Assembly: GCA_012520015.1 (NCBI GenBank)
Contig: JAAYPD010000050.1
Location: 1 to 5,105, forward strand
Source: Methanomicrobiales archaeon
GTDB taxonomy: Archaea; Halobacteriota; Methanomicrobia; Methanomicrobiales; Methanospirillaceae
Reading direction: 5' to 3'
DNA length: 5,105 bases
Each line of letters begins with the position of its first letter. Position 1 is the stretch's first letter. Both the position numbers and the translations under genes were made by a program. Of this stretch, positions 1-5,105 are shown in pieces. A model generated the notes under the pieces. That model searched no databases. It was not told the origin of the DNA and saw only the letters and a program-made list of their open reading frames with translations.

Positions 1-24
1 ACGCATTAAATATGGTGTACCGGA

Positions 25-1278
25 ATGGCAGGAACAATCACTGAAAAGATATTCTCCGCCAGGTGTGGCAGAGAGGTAAAGGCAGGCGAAGTGGTTATGG
101 CACCAGTCAGCGGGGCCATGATACATGATATCACCGGTCCGCTTGCCATTGAGAAGTTTTACGAGATGGGTGGTGAAAAGGTCTTTGATCCTGCAAAGAT
201 CATCATGCTTTTTGATCACCAGGTGCCAGCCGACTCACTCAATGCTGCCGAGATCCAAAAGAAGATGCGGATCTTTGCAAAAGAGCAGGGCATCCACAAT
301 TACGACATAAAGGAAGGGGTCTGTCACCAGGTAACCCTGGAAAAGGGCCGGGTTTCCCCAGGTGATATCGTCATCGGAAGTGATTCACATACCTGCATGT
401 ATGGTGCAGCCGGGGCATTCGCGACCGGCGTGGGATCTACAGACATGGGGTTTGCACTCCGGTACGGATGCCTCTACTTCCGGGTCCCGGAGAGTATCAG
501 GGCTCATGTTACCGGCAGATTCCAGAAGAGGGTCGGGGCAAAGGATCTCATCCTCAACATTATAAAGGAGATCACCGTTGATGGTGCAACCTACAAAACG
601 GTTGAGTTTACAGGAGATACCATAAGTTCGATGAACATGGCAGGGCGTATGACCTGCTGCAACATGGCAATCGGGATGGGTGGAAAGGCAGGGATTGTTC
701 CTCCTGACCAGGTGACAAGGGAGTACTTGTCAGGCAGAGGGGCATGGAGAGATGAGAACCTGGCCAGCGATCCTGATGCCGTGTATGCATCATGGCATGA
801 TTATGATGTCACTGACCTTGTCCCACAAGTTGCCGTTCCCCACAATGTTGACCAGGTAGTTGATGTGACTGAGGTCGCCGGAACAGTTGTTGACCAGGTC
901 TTCATCGGTTCATGCACAAACGGACGGTTTGAAGACCTGCAGGAAGCCGGGGAAGTCCTTGGGGACAGGAAGTTCTCAGACGATGTCAGGGTTCTTGTCA
1001 TACCTGCATCAAGGACTGAGTACCTGAAGGCTCTGCAGGCCGGACTAATCGAGCAGTTTGTCAGGGCCGGGGCACTTGTCGAGGCACCATGCTGTGGCCC
1101 CTGTATGGGAGGTTCCTTTGGTCTTATCGCATCAGGAGAGGTCTCCTTCTCAACCTCCAACCGGAACTTCCGGGGAAGACAGGGATCAGTGGAAGGAAAA
1201 GTATACCTTGGATCGGCCGCAACTGCTGCTGCAACAGCCATCCGGGGAGAGATCACCGATCCACGGGAGGTGCGATGA
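25..1278 (+). CDS. leuC: 3-isopropylmalate dehydratase / homoaconitase family, large subunit
   Basis: This is the large, iron-sulfur-carrying subunit of a cytoplasmic hydro-lyase that isomerises a 2-hydroxy acid to the 3-hydroxy acid through an alkene intermediate. The protein has 417 residues, the normal size for the archaeal two-subunit type. Visible signatures are GSDSHTC around residues 118-124 followed by the Gly/Ala-rich GAAGAFATG stretch, GSCTNGR with C297, CCGPCMG with C357 and C360, and STSNRNF at 376-382. By family knowledge C297, C357 and C360 ligate the [4Fe-4S] cluster, and all three are present. Residue 356 is Cys where a Gly is common before CGPC. The ATG at 25 has GGTG at 14-17 as a binding site, seven bases upstream. 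The partner small subunit overlaps its stop codon. The substrate could be isopropylmalate (leucine) or homocitrate and longer homologues (coenzyme B); the large subunit alone does not decide this. The family is certain, the pathway is not, and the symbol is a family label. Confidence 0.93.
   Translation: MAGTITEKIFSARCGREVKAGEVVMAPVSGAMIHDITGPLAIEKFYEMGGEKVFDPAKIIMLFDHQVPADSLNAAEIQKKMRIFAKEQGIHNYDIKEGVCHQVTLEKGRVSPGDIVIGSDSHTCMYGAAGAFATGVGSTDMGFALRYGCLYFRVPESIRAHVTGRFQKRVGAKDLILNIIKEITVDGATYKTVEFTGDTISSMNMAGRMTCCNMAIGMGGKAGIVPPDQVTREYLSGRGAWRDENLASDPDAVYASWHDYDVTDLVPQVAVPHNVDQVVDVTEVAGTVVDQVFIGSCTNGRFEDLQEAGEVLGDRKFSDDVRVLVIPASRTEYLKALQAGLIEQFVRAGALVEAPCCGPCMGGSFGLIASGEVSFSTSNRNFRGRQGSVEGKVYLGSAATAAATAIRGEITDPREVR
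1266..1272 (+). promoter_or_regulatory. Ribosome binding site of the small-subunit gene
   Basis: GGAGGTG lies inside the last codons of the large-subunit gene. Two ATG codons follow in tandem, at 1275 and 1278. The spacing is 2 nt to the first and 5 nt to the second, so the second is the better start. Stop and start then read TGATG, an arrangement typical of translational coupling. Confidence 0.75.
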
Positions 1279-1766
1279 TGCAGGTATGGAGATTTGGCGA
1301 TAATATAGATACAGATGCCATCATTCCAGGCAGGTTTCTGACCATAAATGATCCAGCAGAGCTGGCAACCCATGCCTTTGAAGGAACCAGGGATGAGTTC
1401 TCAATGCAGGCAAAACAAGGGGATATCATAGTTGCAGGCAGAAACTTCGGATGCGGATCATCACGGGAGCATGCACCCCTGGCCCTGGCAGGAGCCGGGA
1501 TTGTGATGGTGGTTGCAGAGTCCTTTGCAAGGATCTTTTACCGGAACAGTATCAACGTCGGTCTGTTACCGGTCATATGTCCCCGTGCACAGGAGATCAG
1601 TGAAACAGATAAGGTCGTACCCCACCTGGATAAGGGATACCTTGATGTATCGGGCAAGATACTGCCCACTGAACCGGTTCCTGAATTTCTCAGACGTATC
1701 ATCGACACCGGAGGGCTTGTTGCCTATGCAAAGACGATCAGGAGTGAAGACTTGTGCATAAAGTAG
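1278..1766 (+). CDS. leuD: 3-isopropylmalate dehydratase / homoaconitase family, small subunit
   Basis: This is the small (swivelling-domain) subunit that completes the active site of the hydro-lyase encoded just upstream. It has 162 residues, close to the roughly 160-170 of archaeal homologues. The N-terminal FGDNIDTDAIIPGR (residues 6-19) and GCGSSREHAP (58-67) are family hallmarks, and the SSRE segment contributes substrate-binding residues. SFARIFYRNSINVGL around residues 82-96 is also characteristic. The specificity loop reads F20-L21-T22-I23. In M. jannaschii the homoaconitase small subunit MJ1271 has YLRT here (R26, T27) and the isopropylmalate isomerase has YLVY, so this protein matches neither; lack of the Arg argues mildly against a tricarboxylate substrate. 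The start at 1278 is chosen for its spacing to GGAGGTG; 1275 would add one Met. The open frame extends upstream to 1089, but that part lies in the large-subunit gene and is not family-like. The gene overlaps the next one by 13 nt. Confidence 0.92.
   Translation: MQVWRFGDNIDTDAIIPGRFLTINDPAELATHAFEGTRDEFSMQAKQGDIIVAGRNFGCGSSREHAPLALAGAGIVMVVAESFARIFYRNSINVGLLPVICPRAQEISETDKVVPHLDKGYLDVSGKILPTEPVPEFLRRIIDTGGLVAYAKTIRSEDLCIK
1741..1747 (+). promoter_or_regulatory. Ribosome binding site supporting a GTG start
   Basis: GGAGTGA sits six bases before the GTG at 1754, one base short of the archaeal consensus GGAGGTGA. An in-frame TGA at 1745-1747 rules out any earlier start. It therefore supports a GTG start within the end of the small-subunit gene. 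Confidence 0.6.
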
Positions 1767-2869
1767 CGGTTATCGGTGGAGACGGTATCGGGCCTGAGAT
1801 CATCGAATCAGGAAAGGTCGTTCTGGAGGCTGCTGGTGAAAAGTTTGGGTTTGATATCGAATGGACAGGCTTTGATATCGGGGCGGACAGGTACCTCTCG
1901 ACCGGAGAACTGCTGACTGAGGATGATCTTAAGGACCTGGAGAAGTACAAGGCCATCTATTTTGGCGCCATCGGTGATGACAGGGTAAAACCAGGCATCC
2001 TGGAGAAAGGTATCCTTCTCAATCTCCGGTTTTACTTTGACCAGTATATTAACCTCCGGCCAATCCGGATGCTTGCCGGAGTGGAGACCCCTCTTGCAAA
2101 CAAAAGACCTGAAGATATCGATTTTGTTGTTGTCAGGGAGAATACAGAGGATTTTTATGTAGGCATAGGTTCCCGGCTGAAGGGCCATGAGAAAAAGACC
2201 CTTGAAGTCAGACGGGATATCTATTCGGTAAAATTCGGACTTGATGTCGAGACCGATTCAGATGAACTGGCTTACCAGATAGGAGTCATCACACGCGAAG
2301 GTGCAAGCAGGGTCATATCCTATGCATTTGACATGGCTCAGGACAGAAAGAAGAAGGTCACCTCGGTGGACAAGGCAAATGTCCTGTCAGACGTGTATGG
2401 TCTCTGGCGGGATGTTTTTCTCGAGACTGCAGAGAAGTACCCGGGAACTGCACACGAGTTCACCTTTGTTGATGCCATCACCATGTGGTTTGTCAAAAAC
2501 CCTGAGTGGTTCGACGTTGTCGTGACGCCGAACATGTTCGGAGACATCATCACCGACCTTGGTGCCATGATCCAGGGAGGACTCGGCCTTGCCCCTGGTG
2601 GGAACATCAACCCAACCGGGACCAGCATGTTTGAACCCATCCATGGATCTGCACCAAAATACAAGGGTCAGAACATTGCAAATCCACTTGCAACCATATG
2701 GGCCGGTTCCATGCTCCTTGAACACCTGGGTGAAAAGGCTGCGGCGGACAGGGTCCTGCAGGGTATTGAAGCCTCTATCCATGAAAAAATGGTAACAAGG
2801 GATATGGGCGGCTCAGCCAGCACCAGTGGGGTTGGTGACTGGATTGCAGACTGGATAAAAACCTCATAA
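1754..2869 (+). CDS. leuB: Isocitrate/isopropylmalate dehydrogenase family (3-isopropylmalate or homoisocitrate dehydrogenase)
   Basis: A cytoplasmic enzyme that oxidises a 3-hydroxy acid with NAD(P)+ and decarboxylates it to a 2-oxo acid, the step after the isomerase encoded upstream. It has 371 residues, slightly longer than the usual 330-360. The N-terminal VAVIGGDGIGPE is the family start. Substrate and catalytic residues are visible: R102 in NLRP, R128 and Y135 in VVRENTEDFYVG, K207 in VDKANV, and metal-binding D240, D264 and D268 in the VDA and FGDIITD segments, spaced as in Thermus IPMDH. The HGSAP cofactor loop (297-301) continues with K302-Y303, as in NADP-dependent isocitrate dehydrogenase, whereas NAD-dependent IPMDH usually has Asp-Ile there. 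The second substrate Arg of Thermus IPMDH (R104) appears replaced by Thr at 112. The start codon is GTG, and the gene is followed at once by a T7 tract. Substrate could be isopropylmalate or homoisocitrate; tartrate/malate-type members are a remote alternative. The symbol is a family label. Confidence 0.9.
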   Translation: MHKVAVIGGDGIGPEIIESGKVVLEAAGEKFGFDIEWTGFDIGADRYLSTGELLTEDDLKDLEKYKAIYFGAIGDDRVKPGILEKGILLNLRFYFDQYINLRPIRMLAGVETPLANKRPEDIDFVVVRENTEDFYVGIGSRLKGHEKKTLEVRRDIYSVKFGLDVETDSDELAYQIGVITREGASRVISYAFDMAQDRKKKVTSVDKANVLSDVYGLWRDVFLETAEKYPGTAHEFTFVDAITMWFVKNPEWFDVVVTPNMFGDIITDLGAMIQGGLGLAPGGNINPTGTSMFEPIHGSAPKYKGQNIANPLATIWAGSMLLEHLGEKAAADRVLQGIEASIHEKMVTRDMGGSASTSGVGDWIADWIKTS

Positions 2870-2876
2870 TTTTTTT
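2870..2876 (+). terminator. Oligo-T transcription terminator of the three-gene operon
   Basis: Seven consecutive T residues begin directly after the TAA stop. Archaeal RNA polymerase terminates at such T-tracts without needing a hairpin. No stem lies immediately before it; a palindrome follows at 2881. Confidence 0.6.
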
Positions 2877-2880
2877 CAAC

Positions 2881-2890
2881 GGAACGTTCC
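2881..2890. repeat. Perfect 10-bp palindrome GGAACGTTCC
   Basis: The ten bases equal their own reverse complement, with no extension on either side. It lies four bases after the T7 tract. It could be a protein-binding half-site pair or chance; as an RNA hairpin it would have no loop, so a fold is unlikely. Confidence 0.4.
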
Positions 2891-2957
2891 AGATGCCGGA
2901 ATCAACCTGATTGTCATTAAAAAGGGCTGCGTGGTGATCGGTGGGATAATGATTATA

Positions 2958-2977
2958 CTCCCAGACAGACTGGGGAG
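2958..2977. other. Short imperfect hairpin
   Basis: CTCCCAG (2958-2964) pairs with CTGGGGAG (2970-2977), giving seven base pairs, one bulged G and a five-base ACAGA loop. It is preceded by a second small inverted repeat, ATAAT-G-ATTAT (2946-2956). No T-tract follows on the + strand. Function unknown; a transcript-end structure on the - strand is possible but unsupported. Confidence 0.35.
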
Positions 2978-2998
2978 CAGAGGCAGCACGCACCACTC

Positions 2999-3003
2999 AA
3001 AAA
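2999..3003 (-). terminator. Possible T5 terminator for the - strand receptor relic
   Basis: On the - strand a run of five T lies about 30 bases after the stop codon of the receptor remnant, preceded by a weak GGC/GCC pairing. It may be the old terminator of that gene. A run this short can occur by chance. Confidence 0.25.
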
Positions 3004-3033
3004 TGGCTGTAACGCCTGCCTTTTAGAGAGTTG

Positions 3034-3150
3034 TCAGAGCTTGAATTCTGCAAGATCTTCCTTCAGCCTGACTGACCGGTCCCTGACCTCAGATGACTCA
3101 GCCATAACCTTTTCCAGTGATACACTGGTCTCAACGGCGATTGATGCAAA
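3034..3150 (-). pseudogene. C-terminal remnant of a methyl-accepting chemotaxis protein
   Basis: Read on the - strand, this stretch gives 38 residues and a TGA stop. It runs from FASIAVETSVSLEKVMAE, through SSEVRDRSVRLKEDL, to AEFKL. The pattern (an Ala/Ser/Glu-rich helix, an LEKVMAESSEV segment, then L-x6-FKL as the final residues) is how many methyl-accepting chemotaxis proteins end. The frame is closed immediately upstream by a TGA at 3151-3153, next to a T7 run, and beyond it no receptor-like sequence is seen in any frame. No start codon with a binding site precedes it. I therefore read it as the tail left after deletion of most of a receptor gene. The homology call rests on pattern recognition over a short, compositionally biased helix, so a chance open stretch is not excluded. 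Confidence 0.55.
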
Positions 3151-3249
3151 TCAAAAAAACATTTTTCTCACCATCCCATATCAATAGATAGGTTTTCATA
3201 CCATTTGGTAAAGAACAGCACTTTTCTTTCTGGACAACAATTCAATCAT

Positions 3250-4326
3250 ATGGGATTTGATGCATCCAAATGTGATTTTTCCCGGTGCAGGGGGGAATGT
3301 CTGACAAGGTGCCCTTATGTCTCGTACGATGAAAAAGAGGCCAAAGAGCAGATAAGATCACTTATCAAAGGTGAGATGGCACCGATACTAAAAGAATGTA
3401 TCACCTGCGCTGCCTGCAACGAATATTGTCCGCTTGGTGCAAATCCATGGGATCTCATCCTGTGGAGACAGGAACAGACCCAGGTTCTTGGTATTCCGAA
3501 AGATGCAAAACCTGCATCAGACTGGCTTATCAAACCAAAGATCGTAAGACCTGGAAAGCCGGGCGGGGCGCTCATATCACTTTGTGGAATTTATGAGGTT
3601 GTTCCACAGCAGGAATTTCTGACTGGCATGATGTTTGATGACACCACTCTCATCGGTGGAGGAGATTACTGTTGTGGTTTTACCGAGACGCATCTTGGAC
3701 GCGGGTCAAGGCCATATGAGTTCCTTTCAACATTCGTGGAAAATCTCACCAATGCTGCAAAAGAGTTTGGGGTGTCAGAGATCGTATTCACCCATGATGC
3801 CTGCTATAATGTTCTGACAACGGTTGCAATCCAGCAACGGGTTGAAGTTCCTTTCAGGCCGGTTCATATCCTTGAATATATCAGGAACTGGCTTAGGGAT
3901 CATAAAGAAAAGATCACCCCGCTTGACATGAAGATTGCTTACCAGGGAGGGTGCACAACCAGGTACGCTCCAAAAGAAGGGGAGATCTGGAAAGACTGGC
4001 TGGAGGAGATCTTAAAGCTTATCGGTGTTACATGTGTAGAGGAGAAGAGAAAGTACACGGGAGATAACCGTCTTTGCTGCTGTTGCAGTATCTTTCACAC
4101 TCAGCATGACAGGGCCATGAAATTTCAGCACATGAATATCCAGGACGCCATTGATGCTGGTGCGGAAGGTTACTGTTTTATCTGCCCTGCTTGTATCTCG
4201 GTGATGCGGATGACCTGCAAAGAGATGAAACTGACACCATATTACATCACACAGCTTGTGAAATTGGCTCTAAACGAGGACCTTGGCAAGGCAGGGACCG
4301 CAGCCTTCGGATACCCTGTGAAGTAA
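3250..4326 (+). CDS. (Fe-S)-binding protein with two CCG domains, heterodisulfide reductase B/D-like
   Basis: A 358-residue soluble protein of the HdrD/GlpC/LutA-like group, expected to carry iron-sulfur clusters and pass electrons or act on a thiol or disulfide substrate; its reaction is unknown. The N-terminus has two cysteine groups: C8-C13-C17-C21-Pro (spacing x4, x3, x3, unusual) and C50-C53-C56-C60-Pro (canonical ferredoxin CxxCxxCxxxCP). Two CCG-type domains follow. The first has C112, C141-C142-G143 and C185, but its last motif is CYNV, not CxxC. The second has C235, four consecutive cysteines C276-C279 then Ser, and C309-C312-C315. There are no membrane segments or signal peptide. 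The ATG at 3250 is preferred because the cysteine motif begins just after it. A TTG at 3205 would add 15 residues unlike the family, and neither start has a strong binding site, so the message may be leaderless. No HdrA or HdrC gene is adjacent; a T8 tract separates it from the flavoprotein-like genes downstream. Confidence 0.85.
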   Translation: MGFDASKCDFSRCRGECLTRCPYVSYDEKEAKEQIRSLIKGEMAPILKECITCAACNEYCPLGANPWDLILWRQEQTQVLGIPKDAKPASDWLIKPKIVRPGKPGGALISLCGIYEVVPQQEFLTGMMFDDTTLIGGGDYCCGFTETHLGRGSRPYEFLSTFVENLTNAAKEFGVSEIVFTHDACYNVLTTVAIQQRVEVPFRPVHILEYIRNWLRDHKEKITPLDMKIAYQGGCTTRYAPKEGEIWKDWLEEILKLIGVTCVEEKRKYTGDNRLCCCCSIFHTQHDRAMKFQHMNIQDAIDAGAEGYCFICPACISVMRMTCKEMKLTPYYITQLVKLALNEDLGKAGTAAFGYPVK

Positions 4327-4342
4327 AATGCAAAAACGATAA

Positions 4343-4350
4343 TTTTTTTT
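4343..4350 (+). terminator. Oligo-T tract after the Fe-S protein gene
   Basis: Eight consecutive T residues lie 17 bases after the TAA stop, in the AT-rich gap before the next gene. It fits an archaeal T-tract terminator. The same AT-rich gap may also carry the promoter of the following gene; an 8-bp palindrome TATGCATA at 4356-4363 lies between, but its distance to the start is too short for a standard TATA box. Confidence 0.55.
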
Positions 4351-4376
4351 GTCGATATGCATAGTACTCATAAAAA

Positions 4377-4382
4377 GGAGAT
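4377..4382 (+). promoter_or_regulatory. Ribosome binding site that sets the start at 4390
   Basis: GGAGAT is seven bases before the ATG at 4390. An earlier in-frame ATG at 4357 would place this site inside the coding sequence and add the polar stretch MHSTHKKEIIQ, so the later start is chosen. Confidence 0.75.
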
Positions 4383-4389
4383 AATTCAA

Positions 4390-4875
4390 ATGGTTAAGTT
4401 TACCGACGAGATGAAAGACGCCTTGCGTGTCCCGGGAAAAGGAGGCAGCCTTATCTACATGGCGACGAGCAGCATTGACGGAAAACCGAACATTGCAGCA
4501 ATGAGGTTTGTTGCAACCCATGGTGATGACAAGATCCTGATCTCAGATATGTTCCTCCTCAAGACCAAGATGAACCTTAAGGAGAACCCTGAATGCAGCA
4601 TTGCAATCTGTCACCCGCTTGATGCCGGGAGAGACTGGGTCTTTAAAGGAAAAGCGATAGACATCGAGTATGGTTTTCCACTGGATTTTGACTGGTACGG
4701 TGCGAATGCAAAGGAGATCCTGGACAAGTGGGGAGACTGGGCAGCACTTGAACCACCAAAAGAGGTCCCGCCAGACATTGTATTTCCAAAACCGGCCCAG
4801 CGGGGTGTTGTTGTCCTCCAGGTAGAGGAGATTTACTCAATTGAAAAAGGAAAAACAGGGGAACGGATCCAGTGA
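4390..4875 (+). CDS. Pyridoxamine 5'-phosphate oxidase-like (FMN-binding split-barrel) protein
   Basis: A 161-residue soluble protein with the features of the flavin-binding split-barrel fold. A first strand LIYMATSSIDGKPNIAAMRF (21-40) holds the typical xDGxPNxxxM turn. It is followed by DDKILISDMFLLKTKMNLKENP (46-67), where family members place flavin-phosphate contacts and the K-T-x-x-N-L-x-x-NP motif, and then a strand CSIAICHP. A loop rich in aromatic and acidic residues (about 92-125) is less conserved, and the C-terminal strand VVVLQVEEIYSIE closes the barrel. Members bind FMN, F420, heme or other ligands and include flavin reductases and FMN-binding proteins of unknown substrate. True pyridoxamine phosphate oxidase is unlikely at this length. 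The start follows the GGAGAT site. The next gene begins 10 nt after the stop, encodes a likely paralogue and is probably co-transcribed. The substrate cannot be named. Confidence 0.82.
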   Translation: MVKFTDEMKDALRVPGKGGSLIYMATSSIDGKPNIAAMRFVATHGDDKILISDMFLLKTKMNLKENPECSIAICHPLDAGRDWVFKGKAIDIEYGFPLDFDWYGANAKEILDKWGDWAALEPPKEVPPDIVFPKPAQRGVVVLQVEEIYSIEKGKTGERIQ

Positions 4876-4885
4876 GGTGAAAATA

Positions 4886-5105
4886 ATGGCAATTGTTCTG
4901 ACTGAACGGATGAAAGGATGGATTGAACTGATGGGATGCCATCTTTGTGTCGCCACGCCAGGTGGAGTTCCATGGGTTACGGTATCACGGTTTGCCAGGG
5001 TTACTAATCCTGACCAGGTCTCTTTTGCTATGGAAAAAGGTGAGATCGGAGTTATTGAGGATGCCCTCCTGAAAAATCCCTGGGTTGCATTTGGCGTGTC
5101 AAAAC
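4886..5105 (+). CDS. Second split-barrel (pyridoxamine 5'-phosphate oxidase-like) protein, 3' end outside the window
   Basis: The first 73 residues of a gene that runs off the window. The ATG at 4886 has GAGGTGA (4874-4880) five bases upstream, overlapping the stop of the preceding gene, so the two are likely translated from one message. The sequence opens with an amphipathic helix (LTERMKGWIELMG), then a strand with a glycine turn (CVATPGGVPWVTVSRFARV, residues 21-39). A second strand (QVSFAMEK, 44-51) follows, then a helix and LLKNPWVAFGVSK. The order strand, turn, strand, helix ending in xNP, strand is that of the flavin-binding split barrel and parallels the upstream protein. It lacks that protein's DGKPN turn and K-T-x-x-N-L stretch, so it is a divergent paralogue at best. 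Truncation by the window prevents a length check. Confidence 0.7.
   Translation, partial: MAIVLTERMKGWIELMGCHLCVATPGGVPWVTVSRFARVTNPDQVSFAMEKGEIGVIEDALLKNPWVAFGVSK

Larger units (their letters stand above)
2870..3249. other. Spacer between the dehydrogenase and the Fe-S protein gene
   Basis: This 380-base stretch has no intact gene. It contains the T7 tract, a 10-bp palindrome (2881-2890), a small hairpin (2958-2977) and a - strand chemotaxis-receptor remnant (3034-3150). No convincing BRE/TATA pair was seen for the gene starting at 3250, although 3153-3200 is AT-rich. No tRNA-like fold, repeat array or transposon end was seen. Confidence 0.6.

Noticed and set aside
1..24. Possible end of an upstream gene (in-frame TAA at 7-9, or an open frame running to a TAA at 77-79)
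   Set aside because: Only a few codons are visible and none gives a recognisable C-terminus, so the upstream neighbour cannot be named.
1089..1277. Upstream extension of the small-subunit gene by 63 codons
   Set aside because: It overlaps the conserved CCGPC and STSNRNF region of the large subunit, and the family N-terminus (FGDNIDTD) begins just after 1278 with a good binding site.
801..1373. Long open frame (190 codons) on the - strand across the large-subunit gene
   Set aside because: It lies opposite strongly conserved coding sequence with intact family motifs, has a low-complexity Ser/Thr/Pro-rich translation and resembles no family I know; it is a shadow frame.
2775..2996. - strand open frame of 73 codons running from the spacer into the end of the dehydrogenase gene
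   Set aside because: The translation has no recognisable motif and half lies opposite a real gene; there is no binding site.
2931..3026. 31-residue + strand mini-ORF with a hydrophobic stretch (VVIGGIMIIL)
   Set aside because: It has a GTG start without a clear binding site, no recognisable family, and shares its end with the scar region; there is too little evidence for a small membrane protein.
3205..3249. TTG start for the Fe-S protein
   Set aside because: It adds 15 residues without a family motif and has only a weak AGGT upstream; the ATG at 3250 stands directly before the first cysteine motif. Not fully excluded.
4357..4389. Earlier ATG for the first split-barrel gene
   Set aside because: It would put the GGAGAT binding site inside the coding sequence; spacing favours 4390.
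1..5105. CRISPR array, insertion sequence, tRNA, rRNA
   Set aside because: I saw no spaced direct repeats, transposase motifs with terminal repeats, or cloverleaf-like sequence on either strand.

Overview
The window looks like the chromosome of a methanogenic archaeon, most likely of the order Methanomicrobiales. The reasons are the archaeal-type GGAGGTGA ribosome binding sites, oligo-T tracts after genes, a type-2 (two-subunit) isopropylmalate dehydratase/homoaconitase, a heterodisulfide-reductase-like CCG protein, and a relic of a chemotaxis receptor. The order-level placement is inference; no rRNA or methanogenesis marker is present.

Left part (25-2869): a tight three-gene operon on the + strand. 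It encodes the large and small subunits of a 3-isopropylmalate dehydratase/homoaconitase-type hydro-lyase and a decarboxylating beta-hydroxyacid dehydrogenase. The genes overlap end to end (by 1 or 4 nt, then 13 nt), so they are probably translated together. The isomerase moves a hydroxyl group by dehydration and rehydration, and the dehydrogenase then oxidises and decarboxylates the product. In methanogens this chemistry serves either leucine synthesis (leuC-leuD-leuB) or 2-oxosuberate synthesis for coenzyme B (aksD-aksE-aksF). The specificity loop of the small subunit (FLTI) matches neither the homoaconitase (YLRT) nor the isopropylmalate isomerase (YLVY) type known from Methanocaldococcus jannaschii. 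The loss of the arginine favours a leucine-like role, but the sequence does not settle it. The leu symbols used here name the family, not a proven pathway.

Middle (2870-3249): a 380-base spacer. It holds a T7 tract directly after the dehydrogenase, a perfect 10-bp palindrome, a small hairpin, and on the - strand a 38-residue remnant that reads like the extreme C-terminus of a methyl-accepting chemotaxis protein, cut off upstream by an in-frame stop.

Right part (3250-5105): a cysteine-rich iron-sulfur protein (two N-terminal cysteine clusters plus two CCG-type domains, the first degraded and the second with a CCCC run) ends before a T8 tract. Two small proteins of the FMN-binding split-barrel (pyridoxamine 5'-phosphate oxidase-like) fold follow, 10 nt apart, and the second runs off the window. 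They look like an operonic pair of paralogues. No CRISPR array, insertion sequence, tRNA or rRNA was seen. I found no clear new multi-gene system. The most unusual points are the FLTI loop, the K-Y cofactor motif of the dehydrogenase, the asymmetric CCG protein and the receptor relic.
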